Assembly (NCBI GenBank): GCA_015680685.1
Contig: MNCI01010184.1
Coordinates: 127,020-191,019 of the forward strand
Reading direction: 5' to 3'
DNA from: Gnetum montanum
Lineage: Eukaryota > Streptophyta > Gnetopsida > Gnetales > Gnetaceae
DNA: 64,000 bases
Shown here: positions 10,739-21,171 of the stretch, one piece after another
Layout of the letters: every line of letters begins with the position of its first letter
Numbering within the stretch: the first letter of the stretch is position 1
Translations under genes and position numbers: made by a program
The notes under the pieces: model-generated
Databases searched by the model: none
The model's input: only the letters and a program-made list of their open reading frames with translations
What the model was told of the DNA's origin: nothing

Positions 10739-11894
10739 TGTTGATGCGTAAATTTTGAATGCACCAACAGCTAAAAAAACTAATATATAGGGATTATTGC
10801 TTAGGGTACCTCTTGTATGGGTATGGAAACTCAGGAATAGTTTTAGCTAGAGAGGACTATGTGACTCTTGATGCATAAATTTTGGTCACACCAACATCAG
10901 GAAAGAAAACTCTTTTTAGGAGACTATTGCCTAGGGTGCCTTCTGTATGGGTATGAAAACCCAGCAATAGTCTCATCTGGATAGGACTACGTGGCCTTTT
11001 ACAAATAATAAACAAGAAAGAAATTTTGAATTTAAATTAAATAATTATCTCTAATACAATAAGTGATTAAAAAAACTGAATTTTCCCTGGTCCCGTTGAC
11101 GTTGCTTGTTTGTGACTGTCCATGGTATCCACTGCTAGGTAGGAAGATTGAGATTGCCACAAAAGAAGAAGAGAGAGAGAAAGAGAAATAAGGAGACTAC
11201 CCACTACAGTCCACATAGGGCAGCAACTGTAGTCCTCAAAGCCTGTCGTGGTTTGCTACCTTTTGTGCACCGTCATAGAGAGGAGGATCATTCACCCACG
11301 TCTACACCACCATGACAAGCTCCTACCATCGTCGAGAAGACTCACAAGGATCCAATTTTGAGTTGCTAGCTCCTACCTTGGATCCTCCTCAAAGAACAAC
11401 TAAAAGCCTGTAAAGAAAAGAAAAGAAAAGAGGAAACTGCTACTTAATGGAGAGGAAGTTACCCCTTCAAATTGATAGCCAGAGCTTGTTTGAGACTCCC
11501 TTCCTTCTTTTAGAGCCCCCCTCTAGACTCTATTTTATATCCATTGTGACCATCCATAATGATATCTATGTTTCATATAATAGCTACGGAAACCACCACC
11601 ACTTCTTGTGTAATAATGTCCACATTCTCCAATTAAGTATCCACTTATGTCCATAACTGTCGTAACTTCCGAAATGTCTACTACTAATGACCATAACCAC
11701 CTCATTAATGACCATAATTATTGTAACTTCTAAAATGTTTGCCACTAATGACTGTAATCACCATCATTAATAACCACCACCCGATAGTTTAAATTCCCAC
11801 TACTCGCATGAGTTTTATTATGGTTATTAAGGGGGAGAAATAGAAACATTGATAATCATAGCCCCATGCAAGCATGGGAGTGTTGACATCAACA
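10739..11894 (-). repeat. LTR of non-autonomous Tat-like family
   Basis: On the minus strand it starts with the palindrome TGTTGATGTCAACA (ending at 11,894) and ends ..GCATCAACA at 10,739, next to the PBS. A polypurine tract (ttttgggggctaag on the minus strand, 11,895-11,908) precedes the start, so this single LTR joins two internal regions in tandem. Its terminal part is duplicated: GATGCRTAAATTTTG followed by a GTATGGGTATG block occurs at 10,742 and again at 10,870. It contains the conserved U5 stem-loop. Length is 1,156 bp. Confidence 0.82.
10920..10974 (-). other. Conserved LTR stem-loop (GAGACTATTGC arms)
   Basis: Arms GAGACTATTGC (10,920-10,930) and GCAATAGTCTC (10,964-10,974) are perfect 11-bp complements around a 33-nt loop containing GTATGGGTATG. 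Equivalent structures sit near the 3' end of the LTRs at 24,414, 33,489 and 40,802, with a damaged one at 21,226. Position implies U5 RNA close to the primer site. A role in priming, packaging or RNA 3'-end formation is only a guess. Confidence 0.6.
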
Positions 11895-14110
11895 CTTAGC
11901 CCCCAAAATTTTAATTGCATGCCAGTGTAAGAAACAAAACCACAGAAATTTTAAAAAGATGCAATAGATAGGGAATTACAAACATCACAAAACAAGCAAA
12001 TGGGAACTTAAAAGTAAACTAAACATGATTAAAATAACCATATAATCAAAAGAGAACTAAACGTGGGCGACCAAAACCACACCATCTTATTTAATTAAAC
12101 TCTAAATATATAATTTAATTTATTTTAACTACATACATTTGTATATAATTAAAATATAATTATGATTTCTTTCCCAATCTTCTTACAAAGTAAAAACCAA
12201 CAGCATGCGGTCTACTTTGAGCACAAGACCCATACTAAACTTAATGAGGAGGATAGGCTCATATTAGATTCTGGCTAGTCACAACTTTCAGATTTTTCCT
12301 TAGAACCCTTTTTTAAAAAAAAAAAAAAATAGGTTCAAAAGGAAAAATGAAGGNTTAAAAAAAAAAAAAATAGGTTCAAAAGGAAAAATGAAGGTTAGGG
12401 TTAGGATAGCTACCGAACCCCATCAAACTTAAGAACCTATTACACTACCAATGATCATGGTCCTCATTCCTTTTTTTTTTCTTTTTGAGGAAACTTTTCC
12501 CATGGTGTACTTCATTTTTAAGGTAGAAATTCCAACACAAGTCTAGTCGATTAGCTACATTGCCAATGAGCACACTCCTCATTCTTTTTTGTTTTTTTTT
12601 TAAGAAAATTTGCCTGTGGTGCAGTTCAACCCTCGTGCATGTGCCTTTAATTGTGATTTGATAGCATCATAGCGGGTCTCCTGGGTGGCTAAAGGTTCTC
12701 AAGTGGAGATGAACACTCTTCACCCCATTGTTCATAGGGTAACCATGGATCATCACTCTTGAGGGCTACGGCTTATGAGAGGGAAAATGGGGTTTTCCAA
12801 GGTCACTTAGTGATTATGGCTAACCATTCTCCAACATCACCTATCCTACACTCACATGATCATAATGATTACATGATAAGTTAGCACAAATCTCATGCTC
12901 CATAATCCAACATAACTATAGAAACTAAAACCTTGAAAAAGACTAGGAAGAATCAAAGCATCATTGAAATATATAGTATAAAAGAGATTTTATGTAATAG
13001 TATTAAGAAATATTATATAAAGGATTGTACTCACATTATTTTTGAATCGTGTTTTGATGACCCAACACCTAGTAACTCAAAAGACCATAATAATTATTAA
13101 AATCATATGCAAAGCAAAATTCAAAACAATATGCCAAGAAAGAAATGATGGGAATGCAAAGAAAATATCCAAATGCAACTATATACAAACGAAATGCATG
13201 GTGAAGGGGAAGAAAACATGCAACTAAGAATCTACTAGGTGTCCATGTGGGGCACTTGAGTAGAAATGCTTTGGATGGAATGCATTAAAATTTCTGGGTA
13301 ACTTATATCCATGCACATCAGCAACCTTGTACACATTAGGATCAATGATGTCTTTAATTTGGAATGGGCATGACCACATAGGAGAGAACTTACTTTCAAG
13401 ATTTGCTCGGTCAAATGTTCTACCTTGTTCCGAGACTAGGTCTCCTATCTTAAATACTTCACCAATGTATTTCATGTCAAGACGTTGTTTAACAATTTGT
13501 CAATGCTTAAGATTATGAAAATCAAGACCTACTCTTATCTTGCTTGATAATTTTCTATAAATTTTTTCTTTAATATAAGTTTCAATGATAGGTCTAGGTC
13601 TTGGTGGGTCAGCAGATATAACCTTTCTAGGAGAATGTTCCATGGATGTGTCGTTAAAATTTAGCACACCTTCAAATGTTTTAAGAGGTAGGGTCTTATT
13701 TACATCTTTATCTTCCCCTAAAGGTGGTGGATCACTTAGACAAAATTCATGGTATTGTTGATAAGGCAAGGTGTGTCCATAGCTTTCTTCACCTTCTCTA
13801 GAACTTTGATAGGACTGGATGGGATCTGCATGAGAGACAGGATTTTTTGTAGTTCCACTCACATAGTCATTTTCAACATGTTCACTGCACTCAACCTTAA
13901 TAACTCCAACATAAATATTAGTGTTTTGATCTTCCAAAGATTGATTTTGTTGATCCAAGGTTGTAACTACTTGTTTGTAGAATGGTTCTTGAGGTATAAT
14001 CATGTATTCAGATTTTTCTTTGATAGGGATTAATAGCTCTGAGAAATCTAACCTAAAGAAGCCCCCCAAACTTGGCTCCAAAAGTCCTGGATAGGAGCAC
14101 ACCATAGGTA
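11826..14110 (-). repeat. 2.25-kb tandem unit, copy 1
   Basis: First of three near-identical head-to-tail units. Each holds, in minus-strand order, the protease C-terminus, acidic linker, integrase-like tail, 3' untranslated region, polypurine tract and the first 69 bp of the LTR. This copy is 39 bp longer than 2,246 because a stretch beside the single N at 12,354 is repeated, which looks like an assembly join. One base (C at about 11,900) differs from the T in copies 2 and 3. Positions 11,909-13,223 hold no gene, only 3' untranslated element DNA. Confidence 0.85.
13224..14105 (-). pseudogene. protease end plus integrase-like tail, unit 1
   Basis: The reading frame runs from the protease C-terminus (LEPSLGGFFRLDFSELLIPI) through a Glu/Asp/Pro-rich linker (DPPPLGEDKDVNKTLPLK) to DFHNLKH. 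After one in-frame TGA near 13,497 it continues in the same frame into the tail: FKIGDLV, KFSPMWSCPFQI, NVYKVADVHGYKLPRNF and HGHLVDS, ending at 13,224. The tail matches the C-terminal domain of Ty3 integrases, which normally follows some 300 residues of catalytic core that are missing here. That protease and tail share one frame suggests the ancestral element coded for this fusion. Broken at its 5' end by the unit junction at 14,110. Confidence 0.72.
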
Positions 14111-16356
14111 ATTAAGGGGGAGAAATAGAAACATTGATAATCATAGCCCCATGCAAGCATGGGAGTGTTGACATCAACACTTAGCTCCCAAAATTTTAAT
14201 TGCATGCCAGTGTAAGAAACAAAACCACAGAAATTTTAAAAAGATGCAATAGATAGGGAATTACAAACATCACAAAACAAGCAAATGGGAACTTAAAAGT
14301 AAACTAAACATGATTAAAATAACCATATAATCAAAAGAGAACTAAACGTGGGCGACCAAAACCACACCATCTTATTTAATTAAACTCTAAATATATAATT
14401 TAATTTATTTTAACTACATACATTTGTATATAATTAAAATATAATTATGATTTCTTTCCCAATCTTCTTACAAAGTAAAAACCAACAGCATGCGGTCTAC
14501 TTTGAGCACAAGACCCATACTAAACTTAATGAGGAGGATAGGCTCATATTAGATTCTGGCTAGTCACAACTTTCAGATTTTTCCTTAGAACCTTTTTTTT
14601 TTAAAAAAAAAAAAAATAGGTTCAAAAGGAAAAATGAAGGTTAGGGTTAGGATAGCTACCGAACCCCATCAAACTTAAGAACCTATTACACTACCAATGA
14701 TCATGGTCCTCATTCCTTTTTTTTTTCTTTTTGAGGAAACTTTTCCCATGGTGTACTTCATTTTTAAGGTAGAAATTCCAACACAAGTCTAGTCGATTAG
14801 CTACATTGCCAATGAGCACACTCCTCATTCTTTTTTGTTTTTTTTTTAAGAAAATTTGCCTGTGGTGCAGTTCAACCCTCGTGCATGTGCCTTTAATTGT
14901 GATTTGATAGCATCATAGCGGGTCTCCTGGGTGGCTAAAGGTTCTCAAGTGGAGATGAACACTCTTCACCCCATTGTTCATAGGGTAACCATGGATCATC
15001 ACTCTTGAGGGCTACGGCTTATGAGAGGGAAAATGGGGTTTTCCAAGGTCACTTAGTGATTATGGCTAACCATTCTCCAACATCACCTATCCTACACTCA
15101 CATGATCATAATGATTACATGATAAGTTAGCACAAATCTCATGCTCCATAATCCAACATAACTATAGAAACTAAAACCTTGAAAAAGACTAGGAAGAATC
15201 AAAGCATCATTGAAATATATAGTATAAAAGAGATTTTATGTAATAGTATTAAGAAATATTATATAAAGGATTGTACTCACATTATTTTTGAATCGTGTTT
15301 TGATGACCCAACACCTAGTAACTCAAAAGACCATAATAATTATTAAAATCATATGCAAAGCAAAATTCAAAACAATATGCCAAGAAAGAAATGATGGGAA
15401 TGCAAAGAAAATATCCAAATGCAACTATATACAAACGAAATGCATGGTGAAGGGGAAGAAAACATGCAACTAAGAATCTACTAGGTGTCCATGTGGGGCA
15501 CTTGAGTAGAAATGCTTTGGATGGAATGCATTAAAATTTCTGGGTAACTTATATCCATGCACATCAGCAACCTTGTACACATTAGGATCAATGATGTCTT
15601 TAATTTGGAATGGGCATGACCACATAGGAGAGAACTTACTTTCAAGATTTGCTCGGTCAAATGTTCTACCTTGTTCCGAGACTAGGTCTCCTATCTTAAA
15701 TACTTCACCAATGTATTTCATGTCAAGACGTTGTTTAACAATTTGTCAATGCTTAAGATTATGAAAATCAAGACCTACTCTTATCTTGCTTGATAATTTT
15801 CTATAAATTTTTTCTTTAATATAAGTTTCAATGATAGGTCTAGGTCTTGGTGGGTCAGCAGATATAACCTTTCTAGGAGAATGTTCCATGGATGTGTCGT
15901 TAAAATTTAGCACACCTTCAAATGTTTTAAGAGGTAGGGTCTTATTTACATCTTTATCTTCCCCTAAAGGTGGTGGATCACTTAGACAAAATTCATGGTA
16001 TTGTTGATAAGGCAAGGTGTGTCCATAGCTTTCTTCACCTTCTCTAGAACTTTGATAGGACTGGATGGGATCTGCATGAGAGACAGGATTTTTTGTAGTT
16101 CCACTCACATAGTCATTTTCAACATGTTCACTGCACTCAACCTTAATAACTCCAACATAAATATTAGTGTTTTGATCTTCCAAAGATTGATTTTGTTGAT
16201 CCAAGGTTGTAACTACTTGTTTGTAGAATGGTTCTTGAGGTATAATCATGTATTCAGATTTTTCTTTGATAGGGATTAATAGCTCTGAGAAATCTAACCT
16301 AAAGAAGCCCCCCAAACTTGGCTCCAAAAGTCCTGGATAGGAGCACACCATAGGTA
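14111..16356 (-). repeat. 2,246-bp tandem unit, copy 2
   Basis: Begins attaaggggg, a 69-bp LTR piece ending with the palindrome at 14,166-14,179, and runs to ccatagg at 16,356. It matches copy 3 wherever copy 3 is sequenced. The junction joins the inner LTR directly to the protease end, so it is not a normal LTR-LTR recombination product. Positions 14,180-15,469 carry only the 3' untranslated region with two poly(A)/poly(T) tracts. Confidence 0.88.
15470..16351 (-). pseudogene. protease end plus integrase-like tail, unit 2
   Basis: Same reading frame, same stop between linker and tail, and same residues as the segment at 13,224-14,105. Nothing distinguishes the two copies in the coding part, so the duplication is either very recent or an assembly artefact. 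Confidence 0.72.
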
Positions 16357-17825
16357 ATTAAGGGGGAGAAATAGAAACATTGATAATCATAGCCCCATGC
16401 AAGCATGGGAGTGTTGACATCAACACTTAGCTCCCAAAATTTTAATTGCATGCCAGTGTAAGAAACAAAACCACAGAAATTTTAAAAAGATGCAATAGAT
16501 AGGGAATTACAAACATCACAAAACAAGCAAATGGGAACTTAAAAGTAAACTAAACATGATTAAAATAACCATATAATCAAAAGAGAACTAAACGTGGGCG
16601 ACCAAAACCACACCATCTTATTTAATTAAACTCTAAATATATAATTTAATTTATTTTAACTACATACATTTGTATATAATTAAAATATAATTATGATTTC
16701 TTTCCCAATCTTCTTACAAAGTAAAAACCAACAGCATGCGGTCTACTTTGAGCACAAGACCCATACTAAACTTAATGAGGAGGATAGGCTCATATTAGAT
16801 TCTGGCTAGTCACAACTTTCAGATTTTTCCTTAGAACCTTTTTTTTTTAAAAAAAAAAAAAATAGGTTCAAAAGGAAAAATGAAGGTTAGGGTTAGGATA
16901 GCTACCGAACCCCATCAAACTTAAGAACCTATTACACTACCAATGATCATGGTCCTCATTCCTTTTTTTTTTNNNNNNNNNNNNNNNNNNNNNNNNNNNN
17001 NNNNNNNNNNNNNNNNNNNNNNNNNNNNNNNNNNNNNNNNNNNNNNNNNNNNNNNNNNNNNNNNNNNNNNNNNNNNNNNNNNNNNNNNNNNNNNNNNNNN
17101 NNNNNNNNNNNNNNNNNNNNNNNNNNNNNNNNNNNNNNNNNNNNNNNNNNNNNNNNNNNNNNNNNNNNNNNNNNNNNNNNNNNNNNNNNNNNNNNNNNNN
17201 NNNNNNNNNNNNNNNNNNNNNNNNNNNNNNNNNNNNNNNNNNNNNNNNNNNNNNNNNNNNNNNNNNNNNNNNNNNNNNNNNNNNNNNNNNNNNNNNNNNN
17301 NNNNNNNNNNNNNNNNNNNNNNNNNNNNNNNNNNNNNNNNNNNNNNNNNNNNNNNNNNNNNNNNNNNNNNNNNNNNNNTTAGCACACCTTCAAATGTTTT
17401 AAGAGGTAGGGTCTTATTTACATCTTTATCTTCCCCTAAAGGTGGTGGATCACTTAGACAAAATTCATGGTATTGTTGATAAGGCAAGGTGTGTCCATAG
17501 CTTTCTTCACCTTCTCTAGAACTTTGATAGGACTGGATGGGATCTGCATGAGAGACAGGATTTTTTGTAGTTCCACTCACATAGTCATTTTCAACATGTT
17601 CACTGCACTCAACCTTAATAACTCCAACATAAATATTAGTGTTTTGATCTTCCAAAGATTGATTTTGTTGATCCAAGGTTGTAACTACTTGTTTGTAGAA
17701 TGGTTCTTGAGGTATAATCATGTATTCAGATTTTTCTTTGATAGGGATTAATAGCTCTGAGAAATCTAACCTAAAGAAGCCCCCCAAACTTGGCTCCAAA
17801 AGTCCTGGATAGGAGCACACCATAG
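16357..17825 (-). repeat. 2.25-kb tandem unit, copy 3 (contains gap)
   Basis: Starts with the same 69-bp LTR piece (16,357-16,425) and matches copy 2 up to the run of N at 16,973. It resumes at 17,379 with the LNF..EGVLN linker. Against copy 2 about 774 bp are missing beyond the 406 N, so the gap length is not to scale. At its right end the sequence continues into normal protease and gag DNA instead of jumping to another LTR piece. Confidence 0.8.
16973..17378. other. Assembly gap (406 N)
   Basis: A run of undetermined bases inside the third tandem unit. Comparison with unit 2 predicts about 1,180 bp of missing sequence, consistent with a repeat the assembly could not cross. Reading frames drawn across the gap are not meaningful. 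Confidence 0.98.
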
Positions 17826-18770
17826 GTAGGTGACATGTCAACTACTAGGATATCAGTGTAACATGTGAACATAGGATATTGTTTAAATTGCACTTTCACT
17901 CCTTTTAATGACCCTACTATAGGTACGTTCAACCCATCGAGTTGAATCACATTTTTCGTTTGTAATATCATTTGTGCTCCTAAAGTCTTACATATCTCAA
18001 GTGGCATGACACTAACATTTGCTCTAGAATCCATCAAAGTATGAACATTCTTTCCTAAAATAATTAGAGTTGTTAGGAAAGGCGATTGCTCTTTCTTGCT
18101 CATCATGGAATTGTTTACATTTTGTACTAATAATGTGTTAGGACTATTAGTGAAGTGAATTTCCCTTTCGAGGTTTGGGGATTTTCCTTTATTGGTTTCT
18201 GGTCTACGAACTATCTCTTGAATCACCTCTTTCATTTCATTAAATTGTAAAAGGTCATACATTAAGATGTTAGCTTTGGTTTTCTTCAAATCCTCAACTA
18301 TATTGTAAGTCTTATGTTTATCTTTAGCTTCTTGTTGAGGTGGAGTTCTTCTAAGTATAGAAGGTGGGTTTGATCGTTGTAGAGCGTTTGTTTGGGATGA
18401 CCTAGTTTGAGTATTGGTGTTACTTTGACTAGGAGCTCTTCTATTTGGAGGAGTGTAAGGGTTAGTCCTAGTTTGTTACTGTGGGTTGTTCATAATGTCA
18501 ATAAGTCTATGAGCGTTATGTGAGTTGGGATTGCTTACCATAACTTGCTCCAATGAGGAAACCTCTTCATTTTCTGTTTCATGAGGTACCTTAAAGACCA
18601 TAATAGGAGGTTTTCCATTTTGTTGACCTTGGGTGTTGTTGTCATATAATACTAAAAATTGGGGACAAGTCTTCTCAGAATGTTGCTTAGTGTTATGGAG
18701 GCGGCAATAATCATCATTGGTTGATGAATTTGACTTTTTTGGTTGCCTAGTGTTATGGAGAGTTGTTTTA
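17379..18770 (-). pseudogene. gag end, protease and linker, 5'-most copy
   Basis: Minus-strand order is zinc-knuckle-like segment (CRLHNT..HSE.TCPQF, near 18,700), VPHETENEEVSSLEQV near 18,580, the MYDLLQFNEMKEVIQ helix near 18,245, and protease (LMDSRANVSVMPLEIC, near 18,030), then the linker. The D-S-G triad is D-S-R here. A run of six G on the minus strand (17,782-17,787) where the relative at 8,050 has five shifts the frame at FGAKFGG. The first part of gag and the primer site are absent: near 18,790 the sequence jumps straight to LTR DNA. Confidence 0.7.
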
Positions 18771-18804
18771 TGAGTGAACTAGTCTTTTCTTTTTTGTTTG
18801 GTTG

Positions 18805-19107
18805 ATGGCTCCTACCTTGGACCCTCCTCGAAGATCAATTAGAAATCTGTAAAGAAAAGAAAAGAAAAGAGGAAACTGTTGCTTATTGGAAAGGAAGCTG
18901 CCCCTTTAGATTATAGAAACTGCTACCACTTCTTGTGTAATAACGTCCACATTCTCCAATTAAGTACCCACTTATGTCCATAACCGTCTACCATCATTGT
19001 AATGACCACCACTCCAGTTTAAATTCCCACTACTCGCATGATTTTTATTGTGGTTATTAAAGGAGAGAAATAGAAACGTTGATAATCATGGCCCCATGGG
19101 AGTGTTG
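18805..19107 (-). repeat. Partial LTR of non-autonomous Tat-like family
   Basis: Matches the 5' half of the LTR at 10,739-11,894, including the aaagaaaagaaaagagg tract (18,850) and the ccacttatgtccataac block. Its outer end reads gggagtgttgaca, so the terminal palindrome is shortened. It is the upstream LTR of the 11.9-18.8 kb internal region after an internal deletion. Confidence 0.7.
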
Positions 19108-20134
19108 ACATTCCGAAAAAGAAAAGTAAATTAAACTTTTACGAGTGCATCGTTTTTCGTGGTGCCCAATGTCAAGCAAAAAACCCCAGCTATTGCAGGA
19201 ACGTGCTATCTCACTTTCGTCCTGCATTGCCAATGCTAGAGAGAGAGAGAGGGCCTGAGATCTGCCAAGGATTCCCCTCCTTTGCTAATTGCTGTCCACC
19301 ATGCGTTGCTGGCTGCAGCTCCCAGCTGTGCACCTACGACATCTGCTGGTTGTTGTTCACCGTTCGTACACATGCCATGCACCCTGCTGTTGACGCTGCT
19401 GCGCTGGCGTGCTCCCGCTACGCAGCTTCCGCACGATCGTCGCTTCAGGTTCAGAGAGGCCATCTGCCTATCGCTGGTTGCTCCGCTGCTGTGCACAACC
19501 ACGCCACCTTGCTGACGCTGCTGCTTTTGCCTCCACCAGCCAAAGAGACCTCGGTCCCCGCTCCTCTCCCCCCTAACGTCGGTGGTTATTGCAAAGTCGG
19601 TTACGCCCACTACCACCGCATCTACATCTTGCCGCATCGATTACGTCCTCCACTGTAGGTTACGTCCACCTTGTCCACGTTGCACGTCCCTATGAAACGC
19701 CTGCTACCTGCTATTGGCTGCACAACACCACGGCGGTTCTCTAAGAGTTTCTCATTATGGGAATAGAACGTATAAGTTTTCAAAATGTAACCGATTTATT
19801 AATTAACTGATTAATTTAGGGCAGTTTGAGGTTCTGAATTGCTGATTTAGTAGTTGCTGCCAATAACGCTCTCTATACCATTAAATTAGACCCTGAAAAC
19901 TTGAAGAAATATTGTTCTCATTCTTAATTATGTTACGAGAATCGTTTTCACATCATCAAAAGTAGGTTTGTTGCCAACAACCACTAGGTTCCCACGTTTA
20001 TCTTTTCAAGGAAGACCTTTGAAATACTAGTATAAACTGTGCGGATGATGATACGCGATGGATCCTAGCATTTTTGTGGTATTAAAACTTAAAATTCATG
20101 GCCCCGATACCATGGAAGATGTTGGCATCAACAG
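19108..20134 (-). repeat. LTR-like remnant, different subtype
   Basis: On the minus strand the sequence starting at 20,134 reads TGTTGATGCCAACA, the same terminal design as the other LTRs of this family, followed by GGGGCCATG. The interior is GC-rich (19,200-19,740) and shows no similarity to the other LTRs that I can see. No opposite end with GCATCAACA is present. Open frames of about 130-150 codons on both strands here have no recognisable domain and look like products of GC richness. It could be a truncated LTR subtype that landed upstream of the kinase. Confidence 0.45.
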
Positions 20135-20602
20135 TATTCAACCCAGCAATACGCAAATGATCTTCTGTGAAAACTTCACTTGTGATTGCTGCAACTTTGT
20201 CTGTCTTCTGTGAAAACTTCACTTGTGATTGCTGCAACTTTGTCTGTCTTCAAGACATATTAGCTTGTTAAAGGGTTGTTCTAACAATTCAGGCATAAAT
20301 GACCTGGTCACTTTGTTTTCAAGAAGGGGACCATAAGGACTGACTGTTGCCCAGTGAATGAACTCACATATTCAGCTGACCCACACGTTGTGGAAGTAAT
20401 CTCAACCACGGTCAATCAGCCGCGCCAAACACGGTATGAACATTATGCAGTTCTGGCGTGCTGAAGGAATCTAGGCGTTCTCCATCCTTTGGAACCTATT
20501 ATTACATTTTCAGTAACCTTTGATGTCCCAAATTCTGTTGCTATTCCCTGTTTCTTGTTTTCTTTTGGTGGAATAGAAGCTCCTCATCTTTGAGCAGATT
20601 TC
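20135..20602 (+). promoter_or_regulatory. Upstream region of receptor kinase copy 1
   Basis: Aligns with 41,282-41,716 upstream of copy 2, so this is the original 5' flank, cut on its left by the LTR remnant. It holds a 43-bp perfect direct repeat (20,162 and 20,205) that copy 2 has only once. No TATA box stands out. It includes the likely 5' leader just before the ATG at 20,603. Confidence 0.5.
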
Positions 20603-21171
20603 ATGGCCGCGTTGGTGGTGCTGCTGCTGCATTTCTTTTCAACCACAGTGTCAGCTCAACCAGGTTTGCTGTTAATGCTCGATTGCAAGATCTGTTTTAT
20701 TTTTGTTTAATTCTAAAAAATTCATAATTTAAGTGTGCAATTTTCACAGGATTTTCAAATCTCTTATGTGGAGCTACTTCTAATGTTACAATGGACAATG
20801 GCCTTGTCTGGATCCCTGATACAAACTATATCGACGTCGGAAAACCCGTTAGTATCTTACGTGAGGATATCCACAAAACAATTCGCGTGTTTGAACAACC
20901 TCTGCTTAAATCTTCCTATAGCCTGTCTGTTACTACTTTTTTCAATTACAGTATAGACAGCCAAGACATGCTGTCGATGAAGCATATCGGTAAGGGCATG
21001 ACAACATTCGACGACCGCATGACAACTTCTGGAAAGATTCTCTATATTTGCTTGATCAGGAATTATGTCGATTCTGATCCGTTTATAAGTGCAATTCAGC
21101 TAAATCGACTTACGCGTACAATGTACCCACAAGTCCATGAGAGAGTTATGCTGAAACTGGGATACAGATGT
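20603..21171 (+). pseudogene. Signal peptide and start of malectin-like domain, copy 1
   Basis: Exon 1 (20,603-20,663) codes MAALVVLLLLHFFSTTVSAQP, a clear secretion signal; the ATG is shared with copy 2. Exon 2 starts at 20,750 after ttttcacag and reads GFSNLLCGATSNVTMDNGLV then WIPDTNYIDVG, the usual beginning of the plant malectin-like fold. A stretch of about 54 bp present in copy 2 (PGEKYLLR region) is deleted near 20,935. The exon is cut at 21,171 by the solo LTR. Confidence 0.8.

Noticed and set aside
13042-13227. 61-codon plus-strand frame repeated at 15,288
   Set aside because: Its repetition comes from the 2,246-bp duplication; it is antisense to the 3' untranslated region and has no domain.
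16921-17841. 306-codon minus-strand frame and 178-codon plus-strand frame
   Set aside because: Both are bridged by the 406-N gap. Only the protease/linker part of the minus-strand frame is real.
19203-19658. Overlapping open frames of 130-150 codons on both strands
   Set aside because: GC-rich LTR-like remnant with stops depleted on both strands; no domain, signal peptide or homologue seen.
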